From: Paenibacillus sp. FSL R10-2734
GTDB lineage: Bacteria; Bacillota; Bacilli; Paenibacillales; Paenibacillaceae
Direction of reading: 5' to 3'
Length of the DNA stretch: 64,000 nt
Assembly (NCBI RefSeq): GCF_037963865.1
Contig: NZ_CP150170.1
Coordinates: 3,782,001-3,846,000, forward strand
Made by a program: the position numbers and the translations under genes. Below, piece by piece: positions 35,050 to 42,504 of the stretch (positions are counted from its first letter, which is position 1; every line of letters begins with the position of its first letter). Below the pieces are notes generated by a model. It made no database searches. It was given only the letters and a program-made list of their open reading frames with translations, and was not told where the DNA came from.

Positions 35050-35300
35050 CACATGTACAGATGACAAACCAGCAGCTTAACCGGGCGCTGGCGGAGTTGA
35101 TGGGGTACACAGTCACCGACTTTAGTTATGGAGATGATCCTGATAATTACGACTATTTAATGGTTGTAGATGAGGTTGGAGAGCAGTGTGGTGAAGCTAG
35201 ATTAAGCGAAGAAGAGGCCTGGGACGAAGTACCAAACTATTCCGTTTCTGTCAGCTTAGAGGTAGAGGTAAAGGCACTGGATCTGAACACGGCAGCTTAG
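35046..35300 (+). CDS. Phage ABA-sandwich-like protein, 84 residues
   Basis: ATG at 35046 overlaps the upstream stop. Sequence MTHVQMTNQQLNRALAELMG leads to an acidic middle and SEEEAWDEVPNYSVSVS. The 'E-W-x-P-x-Y-S' pattern resembles the small phage ABA-sandwich domain proteins found in regulatory modules of Bacillales phages; tentative. It ends before the sigma-like gene. Confidence 0.5.
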   Translation: MTHVQMTNQQLNRALAELMGYTVTDFSYGDDPDNYDYLMVVDEVGEQCGEARLSEEEAWDEVPNYSVSVSLEVEVKALDLNTAA

Positions 35301-35333
35301 GCGCGAAGCGAGCGTATAGGAAGGCTGATGCTG

Positions 35334-35687
35334 ATGAAAAAAAGTTATCTCAGGATGAAATCAGATTGTGAGTTTGTGATAGAGTGGCTGTCTACAGGAC
35401 GTAGACCAGGTAATAAACGCGGGATAGAAAGGCGAGCAGTATATCAGCGTGAGATACTAATGGACCCTATTCGAATACAATCATTTATCCAACAAAGTAA
35501 TGCTGGGAGTCCAAGTAATTTATCAGAGTGGCAAAGATTTCAGATTGAAGATGCATTATCAACATTGAGTCCTCGTGAAAAGGAATGTTATGTATTAGCT
35601 TTTGGCAATTGCTACTCACGTAGTCAAATTGCTCATCTTCTTGGAATGAAAAAGGAGAGTGTTAACGAGTATATCGCCCGAGGGTAG
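35334..35687 (+). CDS. Sigma-70 region 4-like phage regulator
   Basis: 117 residues. The C-terminal half (DALSTLSPREKECYVLAFGNCYSRSQIAHLLGMKKESVNEYI) is a region 4-like HTH as in phage late-gene activators (ArpU/RinA/Xpf type) that usually sit just before the terminase genes. The terminase is absent here. The ATG at 35334 is preferred: AGGAAGG lies 9 bases upstream; ATG at 35328 is only three bases from it. The recognition helix is at the very C-terminus and the protein may be shortened. Confidence 0.6.
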   Translation: MKKSYLRMKSDCEFVIEWLSTGRRPGNKRGIERRAVYQREILMDPIRIQSFIQQSNAGSPSNLSEWQRFQIEDALSTLSPREKECYVLAFGNCYSRSQIAHLLGMKKESVNEYIARG

Positions 35688-35811
35688 ATGAAAGTTGGAA
35701 AATTAATTCAAAATAGTTTGTTTTTATGTGATTAAATATACATCTCTTTTATATGTAAACGATGTATATTTAAGGAATAAATTACCTATAATTGAAATCG
35801 TTTCTTGTAGA

Positions 35812-35864
35812 TCTATTTCTATGAACATCATTGCGAGCGCTCGCCTTCAAACGATAGAAATAGA
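35812..35864. repeat. Concentric palindromes (potential cruciform)
   Basis: Outer arms TCTATTTCTAT (35812-35822) and ATAGAAATAGA (35854-35864), perfect 11 bp. At the same centre lies a perfect 12-bp palindrome GCGAGCGCTCGC (35833-35844). No T-run follows. The rest of 35690-36003 is AT-rich without a gene. Confidence 0.75.
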
Positions 35865-36003
35865 ACCCCATCTTGAGATTTGATGAAATGGGTATTAATT
35901 ACTTTTTATCAAAGGAGGCGACAGTCTAATCGTCTATAATGGCAGTTTGATTGGGAGAATTTGAAATCTGACTAAATGAAAATTAAAGGAGTGGACTTAT
36001 CTT

Positions 36004-36555
36004 ATGAAACGGTTACTCAATAGGAAATGGTTGATAGCGATTCTGGTACTTGTATTTATTGGATCCGCAGCACCTGCTGTATTTACTCAGACGACGCATG
36101 CTGCTGGAACGACCCCTAATGTCATTATAAATGTAAATAGCAATAAAACATTGGGAGTCAGTGGATGGGATAAACAAGCGGATGGGGCGCTTATCATACA
36201 ATGGAACTTTAATTGGAATTCCATTGTTAATGATCAAAAATGGTATTTTGAAGATCTAGGAGACGGCTATTATCACATCAGAAACGTAGAAAGCGGAGAT
36301 TTACTGGAAGTCAGCGAATCGTCTACATCCAATGGTGCTAATGTGATTCAATGGCCAGATAATGGCGGATGGAACCAACAGTGGAAAGTTGTTCCAACCA
36401 ATAAAGATAGAGGTGACTCGTCATATATTATCAACCGAGGTAGTGGCAAGTATTTGGATATCTCGGGACAATCGACATCCGACGGAGGACAGGCTATCCA
36501 GTGGGATTATAATGGCGGCGCCAATCAGCGCTGGTTCATTCCGCCTGCATCGTAA
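36004..36555 (+). CDS. Secreted ricin-B lectin (RICIN/CBM13-like) protein
   Basis: 183 residues: signal peptide (MKRLLNRKWLIAILVLVFIG, cleavage probably after THA about residue 36) followed by a beta-trefoil of the RicinB_lectin_2 type. The three repeats are seen from VIINVNSNKTLGVSGWDKQADGALIIQWNFN, LEVSESSTSNGANVIQWPDNGGWNQQW and KYLDISGQSTSDGGQAIQWDYNGGANQRW, each with the QxW motif. It has no attached catalytic domain, so it would be a free carbohydrate-binding protein. ATG 36004 follows AAAGGAGTGG. It is flanked by its own terminator and is the best-preserved cargo gene of the element. Confidence 0.85.
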   Translation: MKRLLNRKWLIAILVLVFIGSAAPAVFTQTTHAAGTTPNVIINVNSNKTLGVSGWDKQADGALIIQWNFNWNSIVNDQKWYFEDLGDGYYHIRNVESGDLLEVSESSTSNGANVIQWPDNGGWNQQWKVVPTNKDRGDSSYIINRGSGKYLDISGQSTSDGGQAIQWDYNGGANQRWFIPPAS

Positions 36556-36573
36556 CACATATGAAGCTAATGC

Positions 36574-36610
36574 CACTCCGTTTCTACACATAGAAACGGA
36601 GTGTTTTTTT
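36574..36610 (+). terminator. Terminator after the lectin gene
   Basis: CACTCCGTTTCTA (36574-36586), loop CACA, TAGAAACGGAGTG (36591-36603), then T7. Perfect 13-bp stem. Confidence 0.9.
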
Positions 36611-36769
36611 AGATAGAGAAATTCAAGTTGACACATAATTGCAATCACTAGCGTTGCCATAGATCTGGACGCTCTAATTGCGTTTTGCTTGCTCGAGCTG
36701 GTGAAGCTGGACACGAAGGTAAAACATAGCTTTTTGCAGCTCACTCGCTGGCTAACGAAGCACGTTTAC
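36611..36769. other. Non-coding stretch in the element
   Basis: No gene with an RBS is visible on either strand between the lectin terminator and the minus-strand terminator at 36771. Short frames on both strands lack starts or similarity that I recognise. Confidence 0.4.
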
Positions 36770-36770
36770 G

Positions 36771-36826
36771 AAAAAATGCCCCCTCAATCGCGGAGTCGAT
36801 TGGCCGTTCTGCGATTGAGGGGGCAT
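36771..36826 (-). terminator. Strong terminator for a minus-strand gene relic
   Basis: ATGCCCCCTCAATCGC (36776-36791) and GCGATTGAGGGGGCAT (36811-36826), perfect 16 bp. Reading leftward it is followed by TTTTTT, so it terminates minus-strand transcription from the relic at 36866-36948. Confidence 0.8.
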
Positions 36827-36865
36827 CGTATTTAAATCGTTAATTTGAGCTTACAACAATGCGAT

Positions 36866-36948
36866 CAAGACTTCGCGCCTACTTCGAGCATGTTGAGCAC
36901 GCCTTGATCGAAAGGCTCTGGCGAAGGAATCCAACGAGGCATATCCAT
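36866..36948 (-). pseudogene. C-terminal relic of an unknown protein
   Basis: Minus strand, MDMPRWIPSPEPFDQGVLNM and seven more residues to a TGA at 36866-36868, followed 40 bases on by the perfect terminator. Upstream, another frame with hydrophobic residues (FVIDLIAE) may be its shifted continuation. Too short to assign. Confidence 0.35.
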
Positions 36949-37227
36949 ATCTCAGCAATCAAATCTATAACAAAGAAATCAATAAAAACAATGAGATTTT
37001 TAATTATCTTGAAAGTTGTCACCCGATAGCCACCTATATATAGGAGGAACCTATAAACGGTTCGATTCTTATAAAATAGGCGTGTGAAAACTGACCGATA
37101 CTTTTGTAAGTGGTATGCAATAAACGCAAACAATGGGATGAAGATGAGTCATGCACCAGCCGATGAGCTCAGGGTTAATTGAGCTCATCAATTTATTTTT
37201 TAAAATTAATTGTCATCCTTACCATTT

Positions 37228-37317
37228 CCTTTCGTTTGAATTAATGTAAATGTAAGGAGAAAACACTAGATACCCCTTAATTTTTGTTCTTATTTACATA
37301 TAAATTCAAACGAAAGG
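37228..37317. repeat. 90-bp inverted-repeat element
   Basis: Arms 37228-37251 (starts CCTTTCGTTTGAATT, ends ATGTAAAT) and 37292-37317 (starts ATTTACAT, ends AATTCAAACGAAAGG) are complementary apart from two extra bases. The 40-bp centre has no gene. It resembles a small non-autonomous element or an excision scar and abuts the truncated gene at 37331. Confidence 0.6.
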
Positions 37318-37330
37318 GAGATGAAATTAG

Positions 37331-37597
37331 TCGTATAGATATGATCGTCAACACCTAAATGGACAACAGAAAGCGATAGCTGCAAAAAGAGACAAAAATG
37401 ATGAAGAGTTACCGAAACAATCGAAGAAAGAGGTTTGTGAAACATTCGGAGGTGAAGGACAAGTTTATAACGACGAATGGGATAGAGCATGGTTTAAATT
37501 TGATATGGTCTATCCGTCTCACGATTTGGTTAATGCAAAGATGGCGGATAGTGGGATTTCGAAGTACGTTGATTGTCCTGATTGTTCCCACAATTAA
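37331..37597 (+). pseudogene. C-terminal fragment of an unrecognised protein
   Basis: An 88-codon open frame that starts directly after a stop (37328) and lacks a start codon. It ends with TAA at 37595-37597 and is followed by a perfect terminator (37606-37629). Composition is protein-like: RYDRQHLNGQQKAIAAKRDK, KKEVCETFGGEGQVYND, EWDRAWFKFDMVYPSHDLV, and a Cys pair CPDC near the end. It looks like the end of a larger protein cut at the inverted repeat 37228-37317. Similar tails occur in toxin or nuclease-like proteins, but I cannot assign it. Confidence 0.5.
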
Positions 37598-37605
37598 AGA
37601 AGTGA

Positions 37606-37629
37606 AGTCGCCAAAAGGCGGCTTTTTTA
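37606..37629 (+). terminator. Terminator after the 37331 fragment
   Basis: AGTCGCC, loop AAAA, GGCGGCT, then TTTTTT. Confidence 0.8.
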
Positions 37630-37812
37630 TATTTAATATAAACTCATAATCTAAACCCTAAAAGCTGCAGAGGTGACGGTGAAGTAAGGTACATGGGTTG
37701 AGTTGAAATGGAAAGTGAAATGCTCCCTGTCAAGTAGACAGTGTAAAAAACAGTTAGATTACTGCCCTCAGTTCAAGTGAATAGAACTGGGGGGGGATTT
37801 TCTTTATCGCCG

Positions 37813-38181
37813 TTAAGCAGCTTGTCTAAACTCGTTAGGAGACAAACCATTCAAACGCTCCGTATAGCGGTAATTGTTGTAGTAACGGATATATTTTCTC
37901 ACGTCTTTGAGGAGGTCATCATAGGTATCATATTTCGTCAGGTAATAGCTTTCTGCCTTCAATGTATCCCAAAATCGTTCTATGGGCTGGTTATCTAGGC
38001 AACGACTTACACGAGACATACTCTTAGTGAAACCACGCTTAACTTGAAGTCGCTTATACTCATGAGAGGTATATTGAAGCCCTCTGTCACTATGGAGCAG
38101 TGGGGTCACTCCTCGGTTCCTCCTATACGCTTTCTGCACCGTATCCATAACGAGTTTATTATTGTTGGAGTGGCTCATCAT
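37813..38181 (-). pseudogene. IS3-family transposase, 5'-truncated
   Basis: Minus strand, 122 codons from the C-terminal half of an rve integrase-type OrfB: LLHSDRGLQYTSHEYKRL (second DDE Asp), NQPIERFWDTLKAESYY (catalytic Glu) and KYIRYYNNYRYTERLNGLSPNEFRQAA. The first Asp and all of OrfA are missing. A probable IS end TGTCAAGTAGACA lies at 37728-37740, beyond a hairpin (CCCCAGTTC/GAACTGAGGG). The other end was lost at about 38182. It differs from the complete IS3 element at 41242. Confidence 0.85.
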
Positions 38182-38225
38182 TACAATTAATTATTCTATG
38201 CATTTGATAATAGGGGAGTGATCGG

Positions 38226-38330
38226 ATGGTGACTAGGGTTAATATGTACCTTAAAGAAGTGAAAATATGTTTTGAAGATGATGACTATGAGTTGATTAAA
38301 TTCGAAGATATAATATCTGCAGAAGTATAG
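38226..38330 (+). CDS. Very small ORF, 34 residues
   Basis: ATG 38226 with AGGGGAGTGAT about 5 bases upstream; MVTRVNMYLKEVKICFEDDD and an acidic end to TAG at 38328-38330. No terminator seen. It may be a fragment. The following stretch to 38700 shows only broken frames (for example a 17-codon one from 38506 with GGAGGGA before it). Confidence 0.3.
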   Translation: MVTRVNMYLKEVKICFEDDDYELIKFEDIISAEV

Positions 38331-38702
38331 ATTTTGTGCTTGTGCTGAAATCATTGAGCTAGGTTTTTGTACACACGTCCAAACCAGCCTCAATCATGAT
38401 CATGACAAGTAGTGGGAACATCATAGAGCTCGGGATGATGTCTCGCGAGCAGGTGAGAGTTGAAGGATCACTTATTAACTCTTGAATAAAGCAACGGAGG
38501 GAATGGTTATTAAAATTTATGTAGTGGTTGATTTAATGGGGGAGTATTGGCGTTAGCGGGTGAATACAATAGAATTTTAGAAACACGGCAAAGTGTTGAA
38601 CTGTACATTAAAGGGATCAATTAGTTTATCCGGCATCAGCCATAGATGTTTGATCGCAATTTATTGGAAGTGGGCAATATTTCAGGAGGGATTGGAGAAA
38701 GT

Positions 38703-39116
38703 ATGAAGAAAAAAGACTGGATTTTAGTAATTTTAGTAGTCTCTCTTTTTGGGAATGTTGCATTATTTATAGATCATAAACGTGTCAGCAGAAATGAAGA
38801 ATTGAAATATGAATTATTGAATGCTTACATTCAACGAGATCTAGCTCAACTTGAAGCAACAATACAGTATCAACAAGATAATAATTGGAAAAATGAAACT
38901 CTTGTTACATAGAAACTAGATTATGCCATCGATTCAATTATCTGACACAGTGGAATGGAAAGAGATAAGGATAAGGAAGATATCCTTATGAAAATGTACG
39001 ATTACATCCATTTAGGTCAAAGGCTGCGTTCTAACGGATGTAAGACTGGCGTAGGATATGATACAAGCTGGGATTCTTTTGCGTCAAAAGTAAACGAGTT
39101 CGTTGGAGAGTCTTAG
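38703..39116 (+). pseudogene. Small membrane protein gene with two in-frame stops
   Basis: ATG 38703 with GGAGAAAG upstream. The first 69 codons give a one-TM protein (KDWILVILVVSLFGNVALFI, then a charged helix QRDLAQLEATIQYQQD). A TAG at 38910 and a TGA at 38943 interrupt it. The same frame continues with a coherent sequence: KLDYAIDSII, then MERDKDKEDILMKMYDYIHL and RLRSNGCKTGVGYDTSWDSF to the real end TAG at 39114. I read this as one gene of about 137 codons with two nonsense mutations. The first part alone (38703-38912) could still be translated. Confidence 0.55.
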
Positions 39117-39740
39117 AAGTCAATATATGCATCGCTTTTTCTATAGGAGGGATGTTTTATTGTGGAATTACAATAAAATCTAAAAGCATTGTTTCTTCTA
39201 TCGTACGGCATATAATTCTCAATACAGTTATGGTTTTAAATGGATTCATTTTAAAATAGAAACCGGGAAAAAGTCCCGAATTCTGGGATCTTTTTATATA
39301 AAAACAATAATAAATTTTAACAGAGCCTTCTAGCAATAAAGTGATCTTAGAATGTGTTAAGCTCATTGAGCTCCCATGAAAATAGAATCAGCTCAAAACC
39401 TGAAAAAGAGCATAATAAAGAAGACCCATAATAACACTTATAAAAAAAGGCTGAGCCTTATGTTTTCTTTATTAAAGTTAGATAGAGCGAAAATAACAAA
39501 CTTCCTTCCTCAACCAATAAAGAATAGGCTGGTGTAAAAACCAGAGGAGGATTAATCTCCCATGAGTGCTTCCCAAAAGGGAAGGGGCTCTAAGGACCAT
39601 AGTTGATCGACCTTCCTCTCCCAGCCATTGTAGCAGTATGGATAGATTCGTCGATCCGTTTTCATCATCTGTGGTGCGGCGATTGCGCTGCATGTATGGC
39701 TAACGGAGAACGATAGCTTTATAAAGACTCCTAACCGATA
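39117..39740. other. Non-coding, hairpin-rich stretch
   Basis: Contains TTTTATTGT/ACAATAAAA (about 39154-39177), a terminator-like AAAAAGTCCC/GGGATCTTTTT (39266-39296), and a dense block of short inverted repeats at 39540-39640 (CTGGT/ACCAG, GGGAAG/CTTCCC, AGGAGG/CCTCCT-type pairs). A 71-codon frame on the minus strand (39478-39693) has no RBS. Possibly the non-coding end of a lost IS or a structured RNA; unexplained. Confidence 0.35.
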
Positions 39741-39749
39741 CGATTTTAA

Positions 39750-39793
39750 AAATGTGCCTCATCAGTGATTATACTGACGAGGCATTTTAATTA
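39750..39793 (-). terminator. Terminator for the 39791 gene
   Basis: AATG-GCCTC-ACTGA type stem: TGCCTCATCAGT pairs with ACTGACGAGGCA around GATTAT, with T-runs in both directions. Confidence 0.65.
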
Positions 39794-40036
39794 GATAATT
39801 TCTATATCAAATTCAGCCCATCCTAGTGGCAGTGATTCGAAGTCGACTTCTTCGAGGGCTTCTGGTTCAATAATTACTAGTAGAGGTTCATGTATGTCAA
39901 TCAATGTACCTGTACGTTCGCTGATTCCAATAAAAGTACCAATCGCAACAACGGTTCCGCGCCTTTCACCAAATCTGCTATTGTGATTCTCACAGATACA
40001 TACGGACTGCCCCGGCATTAATTCTTCCCATCTCAT
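39791..40036 (-). CDS. Hypothetical phage-type protein, 81 residues
   Basis: Minus strand, ATG at 40036 with GGGAG about 12 bases upstream. MRWEELMPGQSVCICENHNS and RGTVVAIGTFIGISERTGTLIDI suggest a small beta-barrel (KOW/SH3-like) fold, with an acidic C-terminus. A terminator follows. Function unknown. Confidence 0.55.
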   Translation of the reverse strand: MRWEELMPGQSVCICENHNSRFGERRGTVVAIGTFIGISERTGTLIDIHEPLLVIIEPEALEEVDFESLPLGWAEFDIEII

Positions 40037-40119
40037 AATTTTTGGGTTACTCCCAGTTCGTTAATAGTTCTCCGGAACATTCCAAAGTATGCAACCCAAT
40101 CTTTTGAGTAATGGAACTG

Positions 40120-40275
40120 TCATTGTATCGTAAGCATCAGTCGCGTCTCCGGGAACCTATTTTCGTTTGCCGCGCGGGCGCCTTTTTTCTTGGTTCCTTT
40201 TTTCTTGTCCTTTAGCAATAGATAAGCTGTGAAACATTGTATTGTTGCTGTTAGGAGTTGTACCCAATTCTTCAT
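40120..40275 (-). CDS. Small membrane protein, 51 residues
   Basis: Minus strand, ATG at 40275 preceded by GAAAGGAGAGAATGG. A single hydrophobic helix (WVQLLTATIQCFTAYLLL) precedes a Lys-rich tail (KDKKKGTKKKG). It resembles small phage/element membrane peptides; no terminator seen. It may form a unit with the 39791 gene. Confidence 0.45.
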   Translation of the reverse strand: MKNWVQLLTATIQCFTAYLLLKDKKKGTKKKGARAANENRFPETRLMLTIQ

Positions 40276-40362
40276 CCATTCTCTCCTTTCGGGAAGGATT
40301 ACTTTCACTTCCTGTATTTTTTTATTATTATAGATACATGAAGTAGTAGGAAGGTGAATATA

Positions 40363-40578
40363 ATGCCGTTTTCGTACAAGCCCTTATGGGTGCTATTAGC
40401 GAATAATGAAATGAAGAAGCAGGATTTAAGGGAGGCACTTGGTCTTGGTCCGTCCACTATAGCGAAGATGGGTAAGGGAGAGAATATCTCTTTAGAAGTG
40501 CTGGACAAACTTTGTAGCCATTTCGGAGTACAACCAAATGATATTATTGAGCATGTAGAAGAGTCGTCACAGGGATAA
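40363..40578 (+). CDS. XRE/Cro-type HTH regulator
   Basis: 71 residues. The HTH covers most of the protein: VLLANNEMKKQDLREALGLGPSTIAKMGKGENISLEVLDKLCSHFGVQPNDIIEHV, the pattern of small Cro/C1-like repressors (YozG type). ATG 40363 is preceded by GGAAGGTGA; the GTG at 40354 lies in the RBS. It is divergent from 40120-40275, so the shared region 40276-40362 may be its operator. A terminator follows. Confidence 0.8.
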   Translation: MPFSYKPLWVLLANNEMKKQDLREALGLGPSTIAKMGKGENISLEVLDKLCSHFGVQPNDIIEHVEESSQG

Positions 40579-40596
40579 CCTTGACGGCTCTTTTGT
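40560..40596 (+). terminator. Terminator after the XRE gene
   Basis: AGAGTCGTCA ... TGACGGCTCT then TTTTG, overlapping the end of the gene. Confidence 0.65.
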
Positions 40597-40649
40597 TGAC
40601 GGAAGATTTTTGTGTTATCTGTAATCAACCCTACGATAGTATGTAGAAT

Positions 40650-40694
40650 ACTTAAGCCCTGCTAACCATGATGGTAGCAGGACTTAAGTTTTAT
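40650..40694. terminator. Hairpin near the right end of the element
   Basis: ACTTAAGCCCTGCTA (40650-40664) and TAGCAGGACTTAAGT (40675-40689), 15 pairs with one G-T, followed by TTT. It may be bidirectional. Confidence 0.6.
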
Positions 40695-40793
40695 ATCTCG
40701 AATTCTCCCCATATAACTGTTTCGGAAATTAATTTCTTCATTAATTTAAGGTATTTGCACCCTTTACTACCTTTAACTTAGCGCTGAATCTAA

Positions 40794-40892
40794 ACCGCAC
40801 ACAAGTTCACGAGTGGGAAAGAGCACAATACATGACTCTTTACTAGAACTGTTAAACCCTTGACACCTTTGGTGTTGAGGGTTTTTTTTGTG
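40794..40892. repeat. attR-like direct repeat (second glnA 3' end)
   Basis: Copies the last codons of glnA (the frame still reads RTQVHEWERAQYMTLY stop) plus the terminator. It differs from the left copy by two silent third-position changes (CGT/CGC, GCG/GCA) and a few changes after the stop. Terminator stem at 40854-40890. Downstream lies GCCCACAAAATGCCCAC (about 40930-40947), a motif often found beside integrase att sites. Confidence 0.85.
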
Positions 40893-41241
40893 GGCAAGTC
40901 GGTATTTTGAGCATTCCATTAATGATGTGCCCACAAAATGCCCACAAATAGTTGAAGGTAAAAGATGAAGCGTTACATATGAGATTCGAATTCTGCGGAT
41001 TAAATCTGTCAGGTTGATATGATACGTGGGAGTTATAAGGAGTGGAAATAGAGTTCTGGAATGGTAACATTGTGGTTTTGATACTGATATTCTAAAGAAG
41101 CCGACGTATGCAGCCGCTATCGGACTCAGTAGACTTTATTCGCAGCTTTCTCTTCTTTTTGGCATGTTATCGGACCCCAAAGCCGTTATTGGCCTAAAAA
41201 ACACCCGAAATGAGCCTCTATCGAAGGAATAACGTCACTGG
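40893..41241. other. Intergenic region with repeated CGG/ATAACG motifs
   Basis: No gene. It holds CGCTATCGGACTC (about 41111), GTTATCGGACCCC (about 41166), GCCGTTATTGGC (41182) and GAATAACGTCACTGG (41227). The last one continues after the IS3 element as AGTCCGAAACTCT, so the IS interrupted a pre-existing repeat-rich non-coding segment. Confidence 0.45.
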
Positions 41242-41311
41242 TGGAGTTAGAATTAAAAGTGGACACCAGTTAACAGACTGACCGATAATGAGTCCACGGA
41301 GGTGTGTTCAC

Positions 41312-41629
41312 ATGGGAGAACATCGACAACGGTATAACGAAGAATTCAAGAAACAGACGGTGCAATTCATTCAAGATCAAACGAAGACGGTAGGTGACTT
41401 GGCCGAAGAGCTCAACATCCCTAAAAGTACTCTTCATCAATGGATGAGCCAATACCGAGAACTGAAGAATGAACCGGTAGCCAGCAGGGATCGAGTACGA
41501 GAACTTGAGGCGCAGTTGAAAGAAATGAGTCGCCAACTTCAAGAAAAAGATAATAAGATCGCTGATGTGGAAGAAGAATTAGCGATCGTAAAAAAAGCAG
41601 TGCACATCTTCAGCAAACCAAGGAACTAA
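41312..41629 (+). CDS. IS3 transposase OrfA (HTH)
   Basis: 105 residues. HTH RYNEEFKKQTVQFIQDQTKTVGDLAEELNIPKSTLHQWMSQYRE then a leucine-zipper-like helix (LEAQLKEMSRQLQEKDNKIADVEEELAIVKKA). ATG 41312 has GGAGGTG seven bases upstream; the ATG at 41288 precedes that RBS. Near its end A_AAA_AAG (about 41590-41597) is a -1 slippage site. Shifting there leads, without stop, into the orfB frame to make the OrfAB transposase. Confidence 0.9.
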   Translation: MGEHRQRYNEEFKKQTVQFIQDQTKTVGDLAEELNIPKSTLHQWMSQYRELKNEPVASRDRVRELEAQLKEMSRQLQEKDNKIADVEEELAIVKKAVHIFSKPRN

Positions 41630-41667
41630 GATTCCAGTTTATTGAAAAGCATCGCTCCGAGTTCCAC

Positions 41668-42504
41668 TTGGAGAAGATGTGCATGTCTCTACAGGTGTCA
41701 AGGAGCGGATACTACAAGTGGCGGTTAGAAAAAACCAATACACAAAAGCTTCGTAGGACTGCCATAATGAAGCGAATTCAGTATCATTTTGCGGATCATC
41801 ATAAGCGGTATGGGAGTCCGAAGATCACCGTCCTGTTACATCAAGAAGGCTACACCATTACCGAGCGTACTGTAAGCGTGTATATGCGACAAATGAAGCT
41901 TCGTTCCGTTGTGTGTAAAACGTATCGCGTGCAAACTACCGACTCCAATCATGACCACCCGATCGCTCCGAACACTTTAAACCAACAATTTAAGATCCTT
42001 AAACCCAACAAAGTATGGGTCACGGATATTACCTATATTCCTTGCCGAGGTGGACGCTTGTATCTAGCCAGTGTAATGGATCTTTGTACGCGTGAAATTG
42101 TAGGGTGGCGTCTGGAGAACCATATGGAAACTAGCCTGGTTTTGGGTGCCTTGCAAGATGCTTACGCAGCCAAACGACCCAAAAAGGGCCTATTGCATCA
42201 CTCCGACCGAGGTTCTCAATATACTTCTCATGAATACGCTAAGCAATTGAAGGAATACGGCATGGAATCCAGCATGAGCCGCAGAGGCAACTGTTACGAT
42301 AACGCCTGTATCGAGTCATGGCACAGCATTTTGAAGAAGGAACTTATCTATTGCAATCCACGCTTCAAAACCAAGGAGCAAGCCTACCAGGCGCTTTTTC
42401 AATACATTGAGTTTTACTATAACCGCAAGCGAATGCATGGTGCGCTGGGGTATCTTTCCCCCGTTCGTTTTGCTGAGCAATTTACTGGAAAATCTGTTTC
42501 GTGA
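41668..42504 (+). CDS. IS3 transposase OrfB (rve/DDE integrase)
   Basis: 278 residues from the first ATG, in the -1 frame relative to orfA. The frame is open back to the slippage site and reads ELRFQFIEKHRSEFHLEKMC before this ATG, so the real product is probably the OrfAB fusion. N-terminal HTH_21 (RRTAIMKRIQYHFADHHKRYGSPKI), DDE residues in VWVTDITYIP, LLHHSDRGSQYTS and NACIESWHSILKKE, then FYYNRKRMHGALGYLSP. Complete. Confidence 0.92.
   Translation: MEKMCMSLQVSRSGYYKWRLEKTNTQKLRRTAIMKRIQYHFADHHKRYGSPKITVLLHQEGYTITERTVSVYMRQMKLRSVVCKTYRVQTTDSNHDHPIAPNTLNQQFKILKPNKVWVTDITYIPCRGGRLYLASVMDLCTREIVGWRLENHMETSLVLGALQDAYAAKRPKKGLLHHSDRGSQYTSHEYAKQLKEYGMESSMSRRGNCYDNACIESWHSILKKELIYCNPRFKTKEQAYQALFQYIEFYYNRKRMHGALGYLSPVRFAEQFTGKSVS

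Larger units (their letters stand above)
33513..40793. mobile_element. Decayed integrative element (prophage/ICE remnant) at the glnA 3' end
   Basis: About 7.3 kb between direct repeats of the glnA end. Contents from left: broken tyrosine integrase (33582-34270), LexA-like palindrome, ImmA/IrrE fragment, phage tail-side regulatory module (34576-35687), a secreted lectin, several truncated genes, an IS3 fragment, two or three small minus-strand genes and an XRE regulator. Coding density is low and at least five pseudogenes can be read. No replication, capsid or terminase gene survives, so it is probably immobile. Confidence 0.8.

Noticed and set aside
35690..36003. CRISPR-like or toxin-antitoxin locus in the element
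   Set aside because: No regularly spaced repeats and no pair of short coupled ORFs with known TA motifs; only the concentric palindrome is present.
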